A DNA stretch of 64,000 nucleotides from Smaragdicoccus niigatensis DSM 44881 = NBRC 103563 (GTDB lineage Bacteria; Actinomycetota; Actinomycetes; Mycobacteriales; Mycobacteriaceae). A program made the position numbers and the translations under genes. Where the stretch lies: the NCBI RefSeq assembly GCF_000380645.1, contig NZ_AQXZ01000006.1:1-64000 (forward strand), written 5' to 3'. How positions within the stretch are numbered: the stretch's first letter is position 1; every line of letters starts with the position of its first letter. Shown piece after piece: positions 15,184-23,671 of this stretch. The notes beneath the pieces were generated by a model that worked only from the letters and a program-made list of their open reading frames with translations, did not search any database and had not been told where the DNA came from.

Positions 15184-16338
15184 ATGGGGAATCTTGCTGT
15201 GTGTTGCGACGGAACCTGGCAGAACGGGCTCGTCCAAGCAGTTTCGGACCAAACGAACATCAAATTGATTTGCGATGACATCAACGAGAGTTCGGTCAAG
15301 TTCAAGCCCAAGTACGTGCCGGGGGTCGGAGTCCATGGACTCCGGGACCGACTTCGTGGTGGGTTGTTCGGCGAAGGGTTGGACGAAAGCCTTCTCGACG
15401 CGTACATGTACCTCGTCGAGCACTATGCCGACGATCCTGAGCCGGACAAGATCTTCCTTTTCGGCTTCAGTCGAGGCGCCTACACAGCGCGGACACTCGC
15501 GGGGATGGTCGCCCGCGTTGGTCTACTTCGGCGCAGCGCCGCGGGGCCGGCGTCGGACGAAAAAAGGGCGCACGAGGCCCTGACGCTGTACCGCGAGTGG
15601 AAGCCGAATTCTCACGAGGCCGCGGACAAATTCCACAGCGAGCATTGCTATGACGAAGTCAAAATCGAGTTCCTTGGTGTGTTCGACACCGTCGGAGCAC
15701 TCGGAATCGTCGGGATCACAGATCAGAAGTACGCATTCCATGACATCAAGTTGGGTTCTCACGTTCGAGTTGCGCGCCAAGCGCTTGCGATCGGCGAATC
15801 ACGAATGGCCTTCGAACCGTGTCTGTGGGAGGACGGCGACTCGGAGGTCGAATGCGCGAGATCAAACGCCACTCCAACGCACATCACTGATCGAGACGTC
15901 CAACAGGTGTGGTTCAGAGGTGTGCATTCCGATGTGGGCGGCCGAGGCAATGCCCACCTGTCAGACATCACTCGCGACTGGATGAAGCGCGAAGCACTGG
16001 CGACTGGTGCGGGTCTCCAGTTCAACACCTATCCAAGTCCGGCAGGCGCTACCCCGGCACAGATTCGGCGGTTCCTCGGAGGAGTGAAGGAAGTTCTGTT
16101 TCGTGGCACATTTGTTGTCCACAATGTGGTTCGCCGGGTCAATTTTTGGTGGGAGGAGCGTCGCGGACGAGAGGTGTCACATCGATTCTTCGGAAATGGC
16201 TACCGCAAGATGTGCTTGGAGAAGGACTTGGCGGTCGCGGTCGCTGACATGTTGATTCCGGACAGGGGCTATCGTCCGGCTAACTTCGAGCGCTGGCTCG
16301 ATCGGCACCAGGAGCCGTACCCAACCCAAAAGATCTGA
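15184..16338 (+). CDS. DUF2235 alpha/beta-hydrolase (Tle1-like phospholipase fold), free-standing
   Basis: 384 aa. NLAVCCDGTWQNG is the DUF2235 opening (the Asp-Gly-Thr strand), and FLFGFSRGAYTARTLAGMV holds the nucleophile Ser near residue 95 in GFSRGAYxAR. Asp in LGVFDTVGALG and His in WFRGVHSDVGG complete a catalytic triad. Known relatives include the phospholipase effectors Tle1 of Gram-negative type VI secretion and many stand-alone actinobacterial copies of unknown role. There is no signal peptide, no adaptor domain and no visible immunity gene, so a toxin role is not supported. The start could be ATG 15184 (chosen; GGGGG upstream), GTG 15175 or TTG 15166. Its upstream 130 nt has lower GC than its neighbours, hinting at insertion. 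Confidence 0.85.
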   Translation: MGNLAVCCDGTWQNGLVQAVSDQTNIKLICDDINESSVKFKPKYVPGVGVHGLRDRLRGGLFGEGLDESLLDAYMYLVEHYADDPEPDKIFLFGFSRGAYTARTLAGMVARVGLLRRSAAGPASDEKRAHEALTLYREWKPNSHEAADKFHSEHCYDEVKIEFLGVFDTVGALGIVGITDQKYAFHDIKLGSHVRVARQALAIGESRMAFEPCLWEDGDSEVECARSNATPTHITDRDVQQVWFRGVHSDVGGRGNAHLSDITRDWMKREALATGAGLQFNTYPSPAGATPAQIRRFLGGVKEVLFRGTFVVHNVVRRVNFWWEERRGREVSHRFFGNGYRKMCLEKDLAVAVADMLIPDRGYRPANFERWLDRHQEPYPTQKI

Positions 16339-16401
16339 CCGTTTTCAGGACCGTCGGTTTCGAGGAAGATGAGTGCATTGCCGGAAACCGAGGAGCTCCT
16401 G

Positions 16402-16836
16402 ATGGCGACGATATTCATTCAGCGCACCATCAAGGCGCCGGTCCAGGACGTCTTCGATGCGTACGTCGATCACGGTTCGTGGATCGAGGTGCCGGGAGTT
16501 CTCTCGGCGAAGGTCGTCCAGCCCGGCCGGGTTGAGCACAACGGGATCGGTGCGATCCGGGAGATAGCGGCGCCGGGCGCCTGGTTCCGTGAGGAGATCA
16601 CGGCGTTCGACCGGCCGCACCGGATGGAATACAAGGTGCTGAAGTCGGTCCCGCCGCTCCGTCATGACCTCGGTCTGGTCGAATTCCGGCAGACCGCCGA
16701 CGGCACGCTCGTGAGCTGGACGTCCCACTTCCACAGCAAGATTCCGTTCACGGACGGACTGGTGAAGCAGGTCGGAACGCAGATCTTCGGTTTGGTCCTG
16801 CGCACGATCGACAAGCGACTGACCGCGAAGGTCTAA
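16402..16836 (+). CDS. SRPBCC (polyketide cyclase/START-like) family protein
   Basis: 144 aa. The pattern FIQRTIKAPVQDVFDAYVDHGSWIEVPGV, GIGAIREIA, EEITAFDRPHRMEYKVL and TLVSWTSHFHSKIPFTDGLV is the helix-grip fold of the polyketide_cyc2 group, which binds hydrophobic ligands in a deep pocket. No catalytic residues can be assigned. ATG at 16402 follows GAGGAG by 6 nt, so I prefer it over the upstream ATG at 16369. The gene's end overlaps the convergent HAD gene by 4 nt. Confidence 0.82.
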   Translation: MATIFIQRTIKAPVQDVFDAYVDHGSWIEVPGVLSAKVVQPGRVEHNGIGAIREIAAPGAWFREEITAFDRPHRMEYKVLKSVPPLRHDLGLVEFRQTADGTLVSWTSHFHSKIPFTDGLVKQVGTQIFGLVLRTIDKRLTAKV

Positions 16837-17627
16837 GCCTCGGAGATTCCGCCGAACGGGTCTTCGGTGCGTCCCACGAGGTCGGCGACCGATTCCATGA
16901 CCGCCGTCGGGCGGTAGGGGAACCGTTCCATCGATTCCTTCGTCGAGATTCCGGTCATGACGAGAATCGTGCGGAGGCCGGCTTCGAGACCGGATACGAC
17001 GTCGGTGTCCATGCGGTCACCGATCATGAGCGTGTGCTCCGAGTGCGCGCCGATCGCCCGCAGCGCAGACCGCATCATGAGCGGGTTCGGCTTGCCGACG
17101 TAGTAGGGCTCCTGGCCCGTCGCTTTCGTGATCAACGCGCAGACCGCGCCGGTCGCCGGCAGGGAGCCGTCGCGCGACGGCCCGGTCGGGTCGGGGTTGG
17201 TGGCGATGAATCGGGCTCCTCGTTCCACGAGTCGGATGGCCGTGGTGATGGCTTCGAACGAGTAGTTCCGCGTCTCGCCGATCACGACGTAGTCGGGATC
17301 GGAGTCGGTGAGGATGTAGCCGATCTCGTGCAGCGCGGTCGTGAGGCCGGACTCGCCGACCGTGTAGGCGGTGCCCTCGGGACGTTGACTGTTGAGGAAG
17401 TGCGCGGTCGCGAGCGCGGAGGTCCAGATCGACGACACCGGGATATCGAGTCCGGTGCGCGTCAAACGCGCCTGCAGATCGCGCGGCGTGCGGATCGAGT
17501 TATTGGTGAGGACCATGAAGGGCGTTTTGTTGGCCCGCAGCTCGCCGATGAATTCGTCAGCGCCTGGGACGAGGTGTTCTTCGTGGATCAGAACGCCGTC
17601 CATGTCCATGAGGTAGGAAAGTCCCAT
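16833..17627 (-). CDS. HAD superfamily class IIA phosphatase (NagD-like)
   Basis: 264 aa. Motif I is DMDGVLIHEEHLVPGA, motif II is VLTNNSIRTP, the type IIA cap lies in between, the lysine is in YVGKPNPLMMRSAL, and motif IV is MIGDRMDTDVVSGLEAGL. Such enzymes dephosphorylate small phosphate esters such as sugar phosphates or nucleoside monophosphates; the physiological substrate is unknown. The start is ATG 17627; GGAGG sits almost against it, so the spacing is unusually short. The upstream frame to 17747 covers the divergent gene and was rejected. Confidence 0.85.
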   Translation of the reverse strand: MGLSYLMDMDGVLIHEEHLVPGADEFIGELRANKTPFMVLTNNSIRTPRDLQARLTRTGLDIPVSSIWTSALATAHFLNSQRPEGTAYTVGESGLTTALHEIGYILTDSDPDYVVIGETRNYSFEAITTAIRLVERGARFIATNPDPTGPSRDGSLPATGAVCALITKATGQEPYYVGKPNPLMMRSALRAIGAHSEHTLMIGDRMDTDVVSGLEAGLRTILVMTGISTKESMERFPYRPTAVMESVADLVGRTEDPFGGISEA

Positions 17628-17679
17628 ACCTCCACAATGGCACTGATCCGTGAACAACCGAGGAAGGCGGGATGAATCC

Positions 17680-18069
17680 GTGGCTGGATATTCGGCGACC
17701 CCGCAGATTCGAAAATTGGGGATCAAGCCCGAACATATTCTCGTCATTCATTCTCCGGATTCCGAATGGGCTTTGGATGACTCACCGGTGGAACCGATTT
17801 CGCATTCTTCGTCGGCGGATGTCGTGCTCGCCTTCGTTCGCGAAGCGGCCTTGATCGACGGCACAGTCGAGAAGTTCCAGCAGGTGATCTTCCCGGCGGG
17901 CTCCCTGTGGATCGCCTGGCCGCGAAAGGCCGGTGGCCACGTCAGCGACGTCAACGAGAATCTCATTCGCAATTCCGCACTTGCCCGCGGACTCGTCGAC
18001 GTCAAGGTCGCCGCCATTGATGACGATTGGTCCGGATTGAAACTCGTGTGGCGCAAAGAAAACCGCTGA
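17680..18069 (+). CDS. DUF3052-like protein
   Basis: 129 aa from GTG 17680. AGYSATPQIRKLGIKPEHILVIHSPDSEW, then a middle AFVREAALIDGT and LWIAWPRKAGGHVSDVNENLIRNSALARGLVDVKVAAIDDDWSGLKLVWRKE, follow the DUF3052 pattern (a small alpha/beta domain of unknown function, common in actinobacteria). The highly conserved end (GLKxVWRK) suggests a real functional surface. A GTG at 17650 would add ten residues, but no ribosome site supports it. It is followed within 21 nt by the HNH-like gene. Confidence 0.72.
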   Translation: MAGYSATPQIRKLGIKPEHILVIHSPDSEWALDDSPVEPISHSSSADVVLAFVREAALIDGTVEKFQQVIFPAGSLWIAWPRKAGGHVSDVNENLIRNSALARGLVDVKVAAIDDDWSGLKLVWRKENR

Positions 18070-18090
18070 CGGCTGGCCCAGACTGGGCCG

Positions 18091-18435
18091 GTGCCCGGAA
18101 TCAGTCGGAAGAAGCGCTACGACCGCCGGCGGCGAACTCGCGTCGCGTCCCGCGTCAACGATCTGACGGACGTCCAGTGGACCGAACTCGTCTCGGCGTG
18201 GGGTTCGTGCGCGTACTGCGACGGCACCGACACCCAGTTCCAGAAGGACTGCGTTCAGCCGATCTCGCGCGGCGGCCGGTACACGTTCCGCAACGTCGTC
18301 CCGGCGTGCCGCTCGTGCAACGCGAGCAAGTGCAATTTCGAAGTGACGAGCTGGTTGCGCCGAAAGCGATACGACGAGAAGCGTTTTCTGGAGAGGTTCG
18401 TTTCCATCAACATCGGTGGTACGACAGAGGAATGA
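18091..18435 (+). CDS. HNH endonuclease-like protein with a substituted catalytic His
   Basis: 114 aa. Two zinc-ribbon-like pairs are present, CAYC (about residue 40) and CRSCN (about residue 73), flanking a beta-beta-alpha core. The core reads KDCVQPISRGGRYTFRNVVPACRSCNASK, where typical HNH enzymes read (I/V)DHxxPxSRGG...N(L/V)xxAC..CN..K. The histidine that acts as general base is therefore Cys here (codon tgc at about 18250), while the Asn and the zinc-binding Cys are kept. It may be a DNA-binding protein that has lost cleavage. The start is GTG at 18091. The stop overlaps the SDR gene start by 4 nt. Confidence 0.72.
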   Translation: MPGISRKKRYDRRRRTRVASRVNDLTDVQWTELVSAWGSCAYCDGTDTQFQKDCVQPISRGGRYTFRNVVPACRSCNASKCNFEVTSWLRRKRYDEKRFLERFVSINIGGTTEE

Positions 18436-19226
18436 CTGTGAACCTCGCTGGAGCCCGCGTGCTCCTCACCGGTGCAACGGGCGGCCTCGGCCACGCCATG
18501 GCACGGGCGCTGCACGCCAAGGGCGCAAACCTCGTGCTGACCGGCCGCCGGACCGACGTTCTGGAGCCGCTCGCCAATGAGCTCGGCGCGCGCGCGATCG
18601 CGGCCGACCTGTCGACCGCCGACGGCGTGCAGAAGCTGCTCGAGGAAGCCGGCGACGTCGACGTCCTCATCGCCAACGCGGCACTCCCGGGGATGGGTCA
18701 GGTCACCGACCTGTCCGTTGAGGAGATCGACCGGAATCTTGGGGTCAACCTACGGACGCCGATCGTCATGGCGCGTGCGGTCGTCCCCGCGATGGTGGCG
18801 CGGGGCGGCGGCCACATCGTCTTCATCGGCTCGGTGTCCGGAATCGTCGCGTCGCCTGGCGCGGCCATGTACAACGCGACGAAGTTCGGTCTCCGCGGGT
18901 TCGCCGCGGCACTGCGGCAAGACCTTCATCCCTCGGGAGTGGGGGTTTCTATCGTGGAGCCGGGATTCGTTCGGGACGCCGGCATGGCGGTCGAGGGTGG
19001 ACTCATCGACAACCTCCCGCGAGGTGCTCGTACGGTGAGCCCGGAGCAGGTCGGGGACGCCGTGGTTCGCGCGATCACGAAGAACAAGGGGGAAATCGTG
19101 GTGGCACCCGGTGAGTTCCGCCTCGCGTCGGCGTTCGGCCAGATCGCGCCGGAGATGAACGCGAAGGTTCAGCGGCTCAGCGGTGCGGCCGACATGATGG
19201 CAAAGACCGTGGGCCGGAAGAACTGA
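18432..19226 (+). CDS. short-chain dehydrogenase/reductase
   Basis: 264 aa, classical SDR. Cofactor motif [21 protein letters not shown](P) strand motif, catalytic Ser in [10 protein letters not shown] and YxxxK in [12 protein letters not shown]. The Arg pair after the second strand ([11 protein letters not shown]) suggests NADPH preference. The substrate is unknown. The start ATG overlaps the HNH-like stop (ATGA), and the fgd gene begins 3 nt after this stop, so the three are likely one transcript. Confidence 0.88.
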   Translation: MTVNLAGARVLLTGATGGLGHAMARALHAKGANLVLTGRRTDVLEPLANELGARAIAADLSTADGVQKLLEEAGDVDVLIANAALPGMGQVTDLSVEEIDRNLGVNLRTPIVMARAVVPAMVARGGGHIVFIGSVSGIVASPGAAMYNATKFGLRGFAAALRQDLHPSGVGVSIVEPGFVRDAGMAVEGGLIDNLPRGARTVSPEQVGDAVVRAITKNKGEIVVAPGEFRLASAFGQIAPEMNAKVQRLSGAADMMAKTVGRKN

Positions 19227-19228
19227 CG

Positions 19229-20236
19229 ATGACTCTTCGCCTTGGATACAAAGCGTCCGCAGAACAATTCGGCCCCCGCGAACTCGTGGAGATCGCCGTC
19301 CTCGCCGAGAAGCACGGCATGGACAGCGCGACCGTCAGTGATCACTTCCAGCCGTGGCGGCACAAGGGCGGGCATGCCCCATTCTCGATCGCGTGGATGG
19401 CCGCGGTGGGCGAGCGGACCGAGCGGATCATGCTCGGTACCTCGGTCATGACGCCGACGTTCCGCTACAACCCGGCGGTCGTCGCGCAGGCTTTCGCGAC
19501 GATGGGCTGTCTGTACCCCGGCCGGGTCATGCTCGGGGTCGGAACCGGTGAAGCCCTCAACGAGATCGCGACCGGATTCATCGGTGAGTGGCCGGAGTTC
19601 AAAGAGCGCTACGCGCGGTTGCGCGAGTCGATCAAGCTCATGCGCGAGCTCTGGACGGGCGACCGTGTCGATTTCGATGGCGAGTACTACCGCACCAAGG
19701 GCGCGAGCATCTACGACGTCCCCGAGGGCGGCATCCCGGTGTACATCGCCGCGGGCGGACCGCTCGTCGCGAAATACGCAGGCCGCGCTGGTGACGGCTT
19801 CATCTGCACGTCCGGCAAGGGCATGGACCTCTACACCGAGAAGCTGATTCCGGCGGTCAAGGAAGGTGCCGAAGCTGCGGGTCGAGACGTCGAGGCGATC
19901 GATCGGATGATCGAGATCAAGATGTCGTACGAGACCGACCGGGAAACCGCGCTGGAGAACACGCGATTCTGGGCTCCGCTATCCCTCACGCCCGAGCAGA
20001 AGCACAGCATCGACGATCCGCTCGAGATGGAAGCGGCCGCCGACGCACTGCCGATCGAGCAGGTGGCGAAGCGGTGGATTGTGGGTACGGATCCCGACCA
20101 GGTCGTCGAAGAGATCAAGCAGTACGTCGATGCGGGGCTCAACCACCTCGTGTTTCATGCCCCGGGTCACGATCAGCAAAGGTTTCTGGAACTGTTCGCT
20201 CGCGACCTCGCGCCACGTTTGCGCCGCCTGACCTGA
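19229..20236 (+). CDS. fgd: F420-dependent glucose-6-phosphate dehydrogenase
   Basis: 335 aa, luciferase-like TIM barrel. [51 protein letters not shown] is nearly diagnostic of Fgd1: the His in SDHFQPW is the catalytic base near residue 40, and [23 protein letters not shown] builds the F420 pocket. It oxidises glucose-6-phosphate to 6-phosphogluconolactone and delivers reduced F420H2 to F420-dependent reductases. So the organism must make coenzyme F420, a hallmark of mycobacteria and relatives. In M. tuberculosis fgd1 is followed directly by pta; here pknK lies between them. Confidence 0.95.
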   Translation: MTLRLGYKASAEQFGPRELVEIAVLAEKHGMDSATVSDHFQPWRHKGGHAPFSIAWMAAVGERTERIMLGTSVMTPTFRYNPAVVAQAFATMGCLYPGRVMLGVGTGEALNEIATGFIGEWPEFKERYARLRESIKLMRELWTGDRVDFDGEYYRTKGASIYDVPEGGIPVYIAAGGPLVAKYAGRAGDGFICTSGKGMDLYTEKLIPAVKEGAEAAGRDVEAIDRMIEIKMSYETDRETALENTRFWAPLSLTPEQKHSIDDPLEMEAAADALPIEQVAKRWIVGTDPDQVVEEIKQYVDAGLNHLVFHAPGHDQQRFLELFARDLAPRLRRLT

Positions 20237-20245
20237 TGAAGCATG

Positions 20246-20281
20246 CTGCACGACCAGCACCGCTACTAGGATGTCGTGCAG
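20246..20281 (+). promoter_or_regulatory. inverted repeat in the pknK promoter/leader
   Basis: CTGCACGAC (20246-20254) and GTCGTGCAG (20273-20281) are perfect 9-bp inverted arms 18 nt apart. They flank a possible -10 hexamer TAGGAT (20267-20272), and the second arm abuts the GAGGAG ribosome site of pknK. This may be an operator over the pknK promoter or a leader hairpin that hides the ribosome site. Confidence 0.4.
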
Positions 20282-20291
20282 AGGAGCTGTC

Positions 20292-23200
20292 GTGCCAGAA
20301 AGCGATCTGGAACAAACGCAGGCTCGGATTCGCACCGACCTGTCGGCTGAACTTGCGGCTGAGGGACTCGAAGATCCCCAGTTGGTGGGTCAGGGCGGCT
20401 TCGGTGTCATCTACCGGTGCCGTCAGCCCGGCCTGGATCGCACCGTAGCCGTCAAAGTTCTCAACGCGAACTCCGATGAAACCGAACGCGCCCGATTCGT
20501 CCGCGAACAACAGGCGATGGGCCGACTGTCCGGACATCCGTACATCATTCAGGTGCACCAGGCTGGGGTGACGCTGGCCGGACGGCCGATCATCGTCATG
20601 CCGTACCACCAGCGCGGTTCGCTCGACGCCATGATTCGGGAGCAGGGCGCCATGCCCGTCGGCGACGTGATCAATCTCGGTGTGAAACTGGCCGGTGCGC
20701 TCGCGTCCGCGCATCGCGCCGGGGTGCTTCATCGCGACGTCAAGCCGGCGAACGTCCTCATCACCGACTTCGGTGAGCCGCAGCTGTCGGACTTCGGGGT
20801 TTCCCGGGTTGCGGGCGGAGACTCGACGATCGAAGACCTCATCGTGGGTTCACCGAGCTACACGGCCCCCGAACTCATGCGCGGCGGAGAACCGACCATC
20901 GCGTCCGACATCTACGCCTTGGCCGCGACGCTGTACACCGCGCTCAACGGTTCGCCGGCGTTCGCTCGCAACAGCGGCGAGAACCCGCTGGCCCATCTCA
21001 ACCGCATCGCCAACCAGCCGACACCGCCGCTGCGTCCGGCAAACGTCCCGGATGCGGTCGCGGCGGTCGTGGAATGGGCGATGGCGCGCAATCCCGGCAA
21101 TCGCCCACACTCGGCGGAGGAGTTCGGGGAGCAATTGCGGTCCGCGGGCCTTTCGCTAGGGTTGCCGGTCGTGAGTCTCCTTGTGCCGAGCCCCGAGGAC
21201 GAACTTCGCCACGACGTGGTGGAAGTGCCGACGCCGACATCGCACACCACCCGTGCGCCGATCTCGGCGACGAAGCTCCGCCCGCCCGTGATGAACCGGT
21301 CGATGGTCGTCCGGGAACACGCGCTCGACATGCTTCGCGCGAACCGCGGGAAACTGCTTGCGTTCATCCACGGCTCGGCAGGTTTCGGAAAGACGAGCCT
21401 GGCGGCGCAATGGGTCACCGAACTCGAGAACAACGGTGTTCCGGTGGCCTGGCTGTCGGTCGACGAGGACGACAACATCGCGCCGTGGTTCCTCGCGCAT
21501 CTCGTGGAGTCGATCGAGCAGGTGCTGCCGCGGATCGCCGAAGACATGGGCCGGGAACTCGCGGTCGAGCGTTACGCACTCACGACGCTCGTCAACCGCT
21601 TGCACGCGACGTCCCAGCCGCTTGCGATCGTCCTCGACGACTGGCATCGCGTCACGAGTCCGGAGACTCGAAACGCCGTCAGCTTCCTCATCGAGCAGGG
21701 CTGCCACCACCTGCAACTCATTGTGACCAGCCGAAACCGGCTTGGCCTGCCGCTCGCGACACTGGGAGTTCGCGGCGAACTCGTCGAGATCACGTCGAAC
21801 GAGCTCAAATTCGACTTCGACGAATCCCGCCAGCTGCTGTGCGATCACTGGGGTCTGGAACTCGGTGAGACCGACGTCGCCAAGCTCGAAGAATCGACCG
21901 ACGGCTGGGCGGCCGCGCTGCAGCTCGCGTCGATCGCACTGCATGTTCACCCTGACCCGAGCGAGCTCATCGCGCGGATCTCCGGCCACAGCCGGGCGCT
22001 CGGTGAATATCTGACCGAGAACGTGTTGAGCGGACTCGATCTCCCGATTCTCGACTTCCTCCTCGCGACGTCGATCCCCGAGAAGATCTGCGCGGGCCTC
22101 GCCGGCGCGCTGAGCGGGCATCTCGGCGCCCAGACGATGCTCGAAGAGATCGAGGACCGCGACCTCTTCCTGTTCCGGCTGGACGAAGAGGGTGATTGGT
22201 TCCGCTACCACCACCTGTTCAACGACTACCTGCGTCGTCGGCTCGAACGCGACCAACCAGAGCGGTACGTCGAAGTGCATCGTCGTGCCGCGCAATGGTT
22301 TTCGATGCGCAAGATGCACTCGCAGGCCGTGCATCACTGGTTGGCTGCGGGCGAGGTCGAAAAAGCCGCGGTGCTCGTCGAGCAGGTGTCGACCGAACTC
22401 GTCGAGCAAGGGCAATACCCGACGGTGGTCGGTCTGAGCGAGAAGCTTCCGACTGCCGCGATCGCGAACCGAATCGTGCTGCAGATCAACCTCTCGTGGT
22501 CGCATGTTCTGCTGCAGCACGTCGACGAACTCATGGCCTGTATGGGCCGGGTCGAGGCCTTGCTGCGCCAGGCTCCCAACAACCAGGAACGACAGAATCA
22601 GCTCGATGAAGTCCAGGTGATCTGGGCGTGCGCCGCGGTGTTCACCGACCACGTCGAGGGTCTGCCGGAAAAAATGGCGGACGTGCTGTCGCGCAAAGAG
22701 TATCTGCGTCCGTGGCTCGTCGTGGTGGCGGCGAATATCGCAGGCTTCCTGGCGCTGCAGCGGTTCGAGTTCGCCGAGGCCCGGTCGTGGCGCCGTTGGT
22801 CCGAGCCGTTGCATCACCTGTCGACGGGCCAGCACTCCGCGAGCTACGCCAACTTCGTCTCCGGCCAGGCATCGTTCGACGAGTTGGACATCCAGTCCGC
22901 GGAAACCGACCTGCGGCGGGCCATTCAGTTGGCCGAGCCGTCACCGGGTGCGGTGAATTATGCGACGCGTTTGTTCGGTGCCCCGTTGGCGGAGGTCCTC
23001 TACGAGCAGGGTCACCTCACCGCGGCCAAAGCGATGCTCGACGACAGCGCCGATCTCGGCATCGAAGGCGGGCTCGTCGACTTCATGATCGCGTCGTTCG
23101 TCATCGGCGCGCGGGTCAACCACCTCCTCGGCGAAGACCCCATCCCGCGCCTCGAGGCCGGAGTCGAGGTTGCCCGGGCACTCGGCGTGCGCCGCCTCGC

Positions 23201-23639
23201 GGCGGCGATCGACAAGGAACGCGCACGTCTGGGGCTGAGCCAGCTTCCCGAGACGGTCGGCGAGCCGGGGGAAGGCGGCATCGCGACGAAGATCTCCGAG
23301 CTGAATGAGAACGCCGCGATCCGGAGATTGCTCACGACCGGCGAAGCCAACGCAGCGGTCGAGCGAGCTACGGATTTGTACCAGTCGATCGATGCCGAAC
23401 GTCGTCCGCGGTCCGCGCTTCATGCCCGGCTGCTGCTCGCCGAATGCCTCTTCGCTGGTGGCGCACCGGAGGAAGCGCAGTTACTCGTGCGGTCGGCCGT
23501 CGAACTGTGCGCACGATTGGGACTCAAGCGACCGCTGCTGGACACCGGGGCGCGCGTGCGTGAGTACGTCCTGGAAGGCCCATCTGGACTGTCCCACAAC
23601 GCGACCGATTTTCTCGCGGTCGTCGCCGATTGGGACTGA
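20292..23639 (+). CDS. pknK: serine/threonine protein kinase PknK-type with MalT/LuxR-like ATPase
   Basis: 1115 aa, close to the roughly 1110 aa of M. tuberculosis PknK. Kinase domain: glycine loop VGQGGFGVIY, Lys in VAVKVL, HRDVKPANVLI, DFGVSR and APELM are all intact, so it should be active. From about residue 325 comes a MalT-type signal-transduction ATPase with P-loop GSAGFGKTS near residue 361, LAIVLDDWHRV as Walker B and FRYHHLFNDYLRRRL as in the LuxR/MalT group, then a long helical-repeat tail. No LuxR helix-turn-helix is seen at the C-terminus. The GTG at 20292 follows GAGGAG. PknK is known in mycobacteria as a regulator of transcription and translation under stress; its placement within the fgd-pta-ackA operon is unlike M. 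tuberculosis. Confidence 0.9.
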   Translation: MPESDLEQTQARIRTDLSAELAAEGLEDPQLVGQGGFGVIYRCRQPGLDRTVAVKVLNANSDETERARFVREQQAMGRLSGHPYIIQVHQAGVTLAGRPIIVMPYHQRGSLDAMIREQGAMPVGDVINLGVKLAGALASAHRAGVLHRDVKPANVLITDFGEPQLSDFGVSRVAGGDSTIEDLIVGSPSYTAPELMRGGEPTIASDIYALAATLYTALNGSPAFARNSGENPLAHLNRIANQPTPPLRPANVPDAVAAVVEWAMARNPGNRPHSAEEFGEQLRSAGLSLGLPVVSLLVPSPEDELRHDVVEVPTPTSHTTRAPISATKLRPPVMNRSMVVREHALDMLRANRGKLLAFIHGSAGFGKTSLAAQWVTELENNGVPVAWLSVDEDDNIAPWFLAHLVESIEQVLPRIAEDMGRELAVERYALTTLVNRLHATSQPLAIVLDDWHRVTSPETRNAVSFLIEQGCHHLQLIVTSRNRLGLPLATLGVRGELVEITSNELKFDFDESRQLLCDHWGLELGETDVAKLEESTDGWAAALQLASIALHVHPDPSELIARISGHSRALGEYLTENVLSGLDLPILDFLLATSIPEKICAGLAGALSGHLGAQTMLEEIEDRDLFLFRLDEEGDWFRYHHLFNDYLRRRLERDQPERYVEVHRRAAQWFSMRKMHSQAVHHWLAAGEVEKAAVLVEQVSTELVEQGQYPTVVGLSEKLPTAAIANRIVLQINLSWSHVLLQHVDELMACMGRVEALLRQAPNNQERQNQLDEVQVIWACAAVFTDHVEGLPEKMADVLSRKEYLRPWLVVVAANIAGFLALQRFEFAEARSWRRWSEPLHHLSTGQHSASYANFVSGQASFDELDIQSAETDLRRAIQLAEPSPGAVNYATRLFGAPLAEVLYEQGHLTAAKAMLDDSADLGIEGGLVDFMIASFVIGARVNHLLGEDPIPRLEAGVEVARALGVRRLAAAIDKERARLGLSQLPETVGEPGEGGIATKISELNENAAIRRLLTTGEANAAVERATDLYQSIDAERRPRSALHARLLLAECLFAGGAPEEAQLLVRSAVELCARLGLKRPLLDTGARVREYVLEGPSGLSHNATDFLAVVADWD

Positions 23640-23671
23640 GCGCTCAAGCAGAACCGAATAAGCTCGCGAGC

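Noticed and set aside
15184-16338. Type VI effector/immunity module
   Set aside because: The DUF2235 fold alone is not enough; no secretion marker, adaptor or immunity gene is nearby, and this is a Gram-positive-type chromosome.
21156-22835. 559-aa antisense frame inside pknK
   Set aside because: The pknK frame carries complete kinase and ATPase motifs; the antisense frame shows no recognisable domain.
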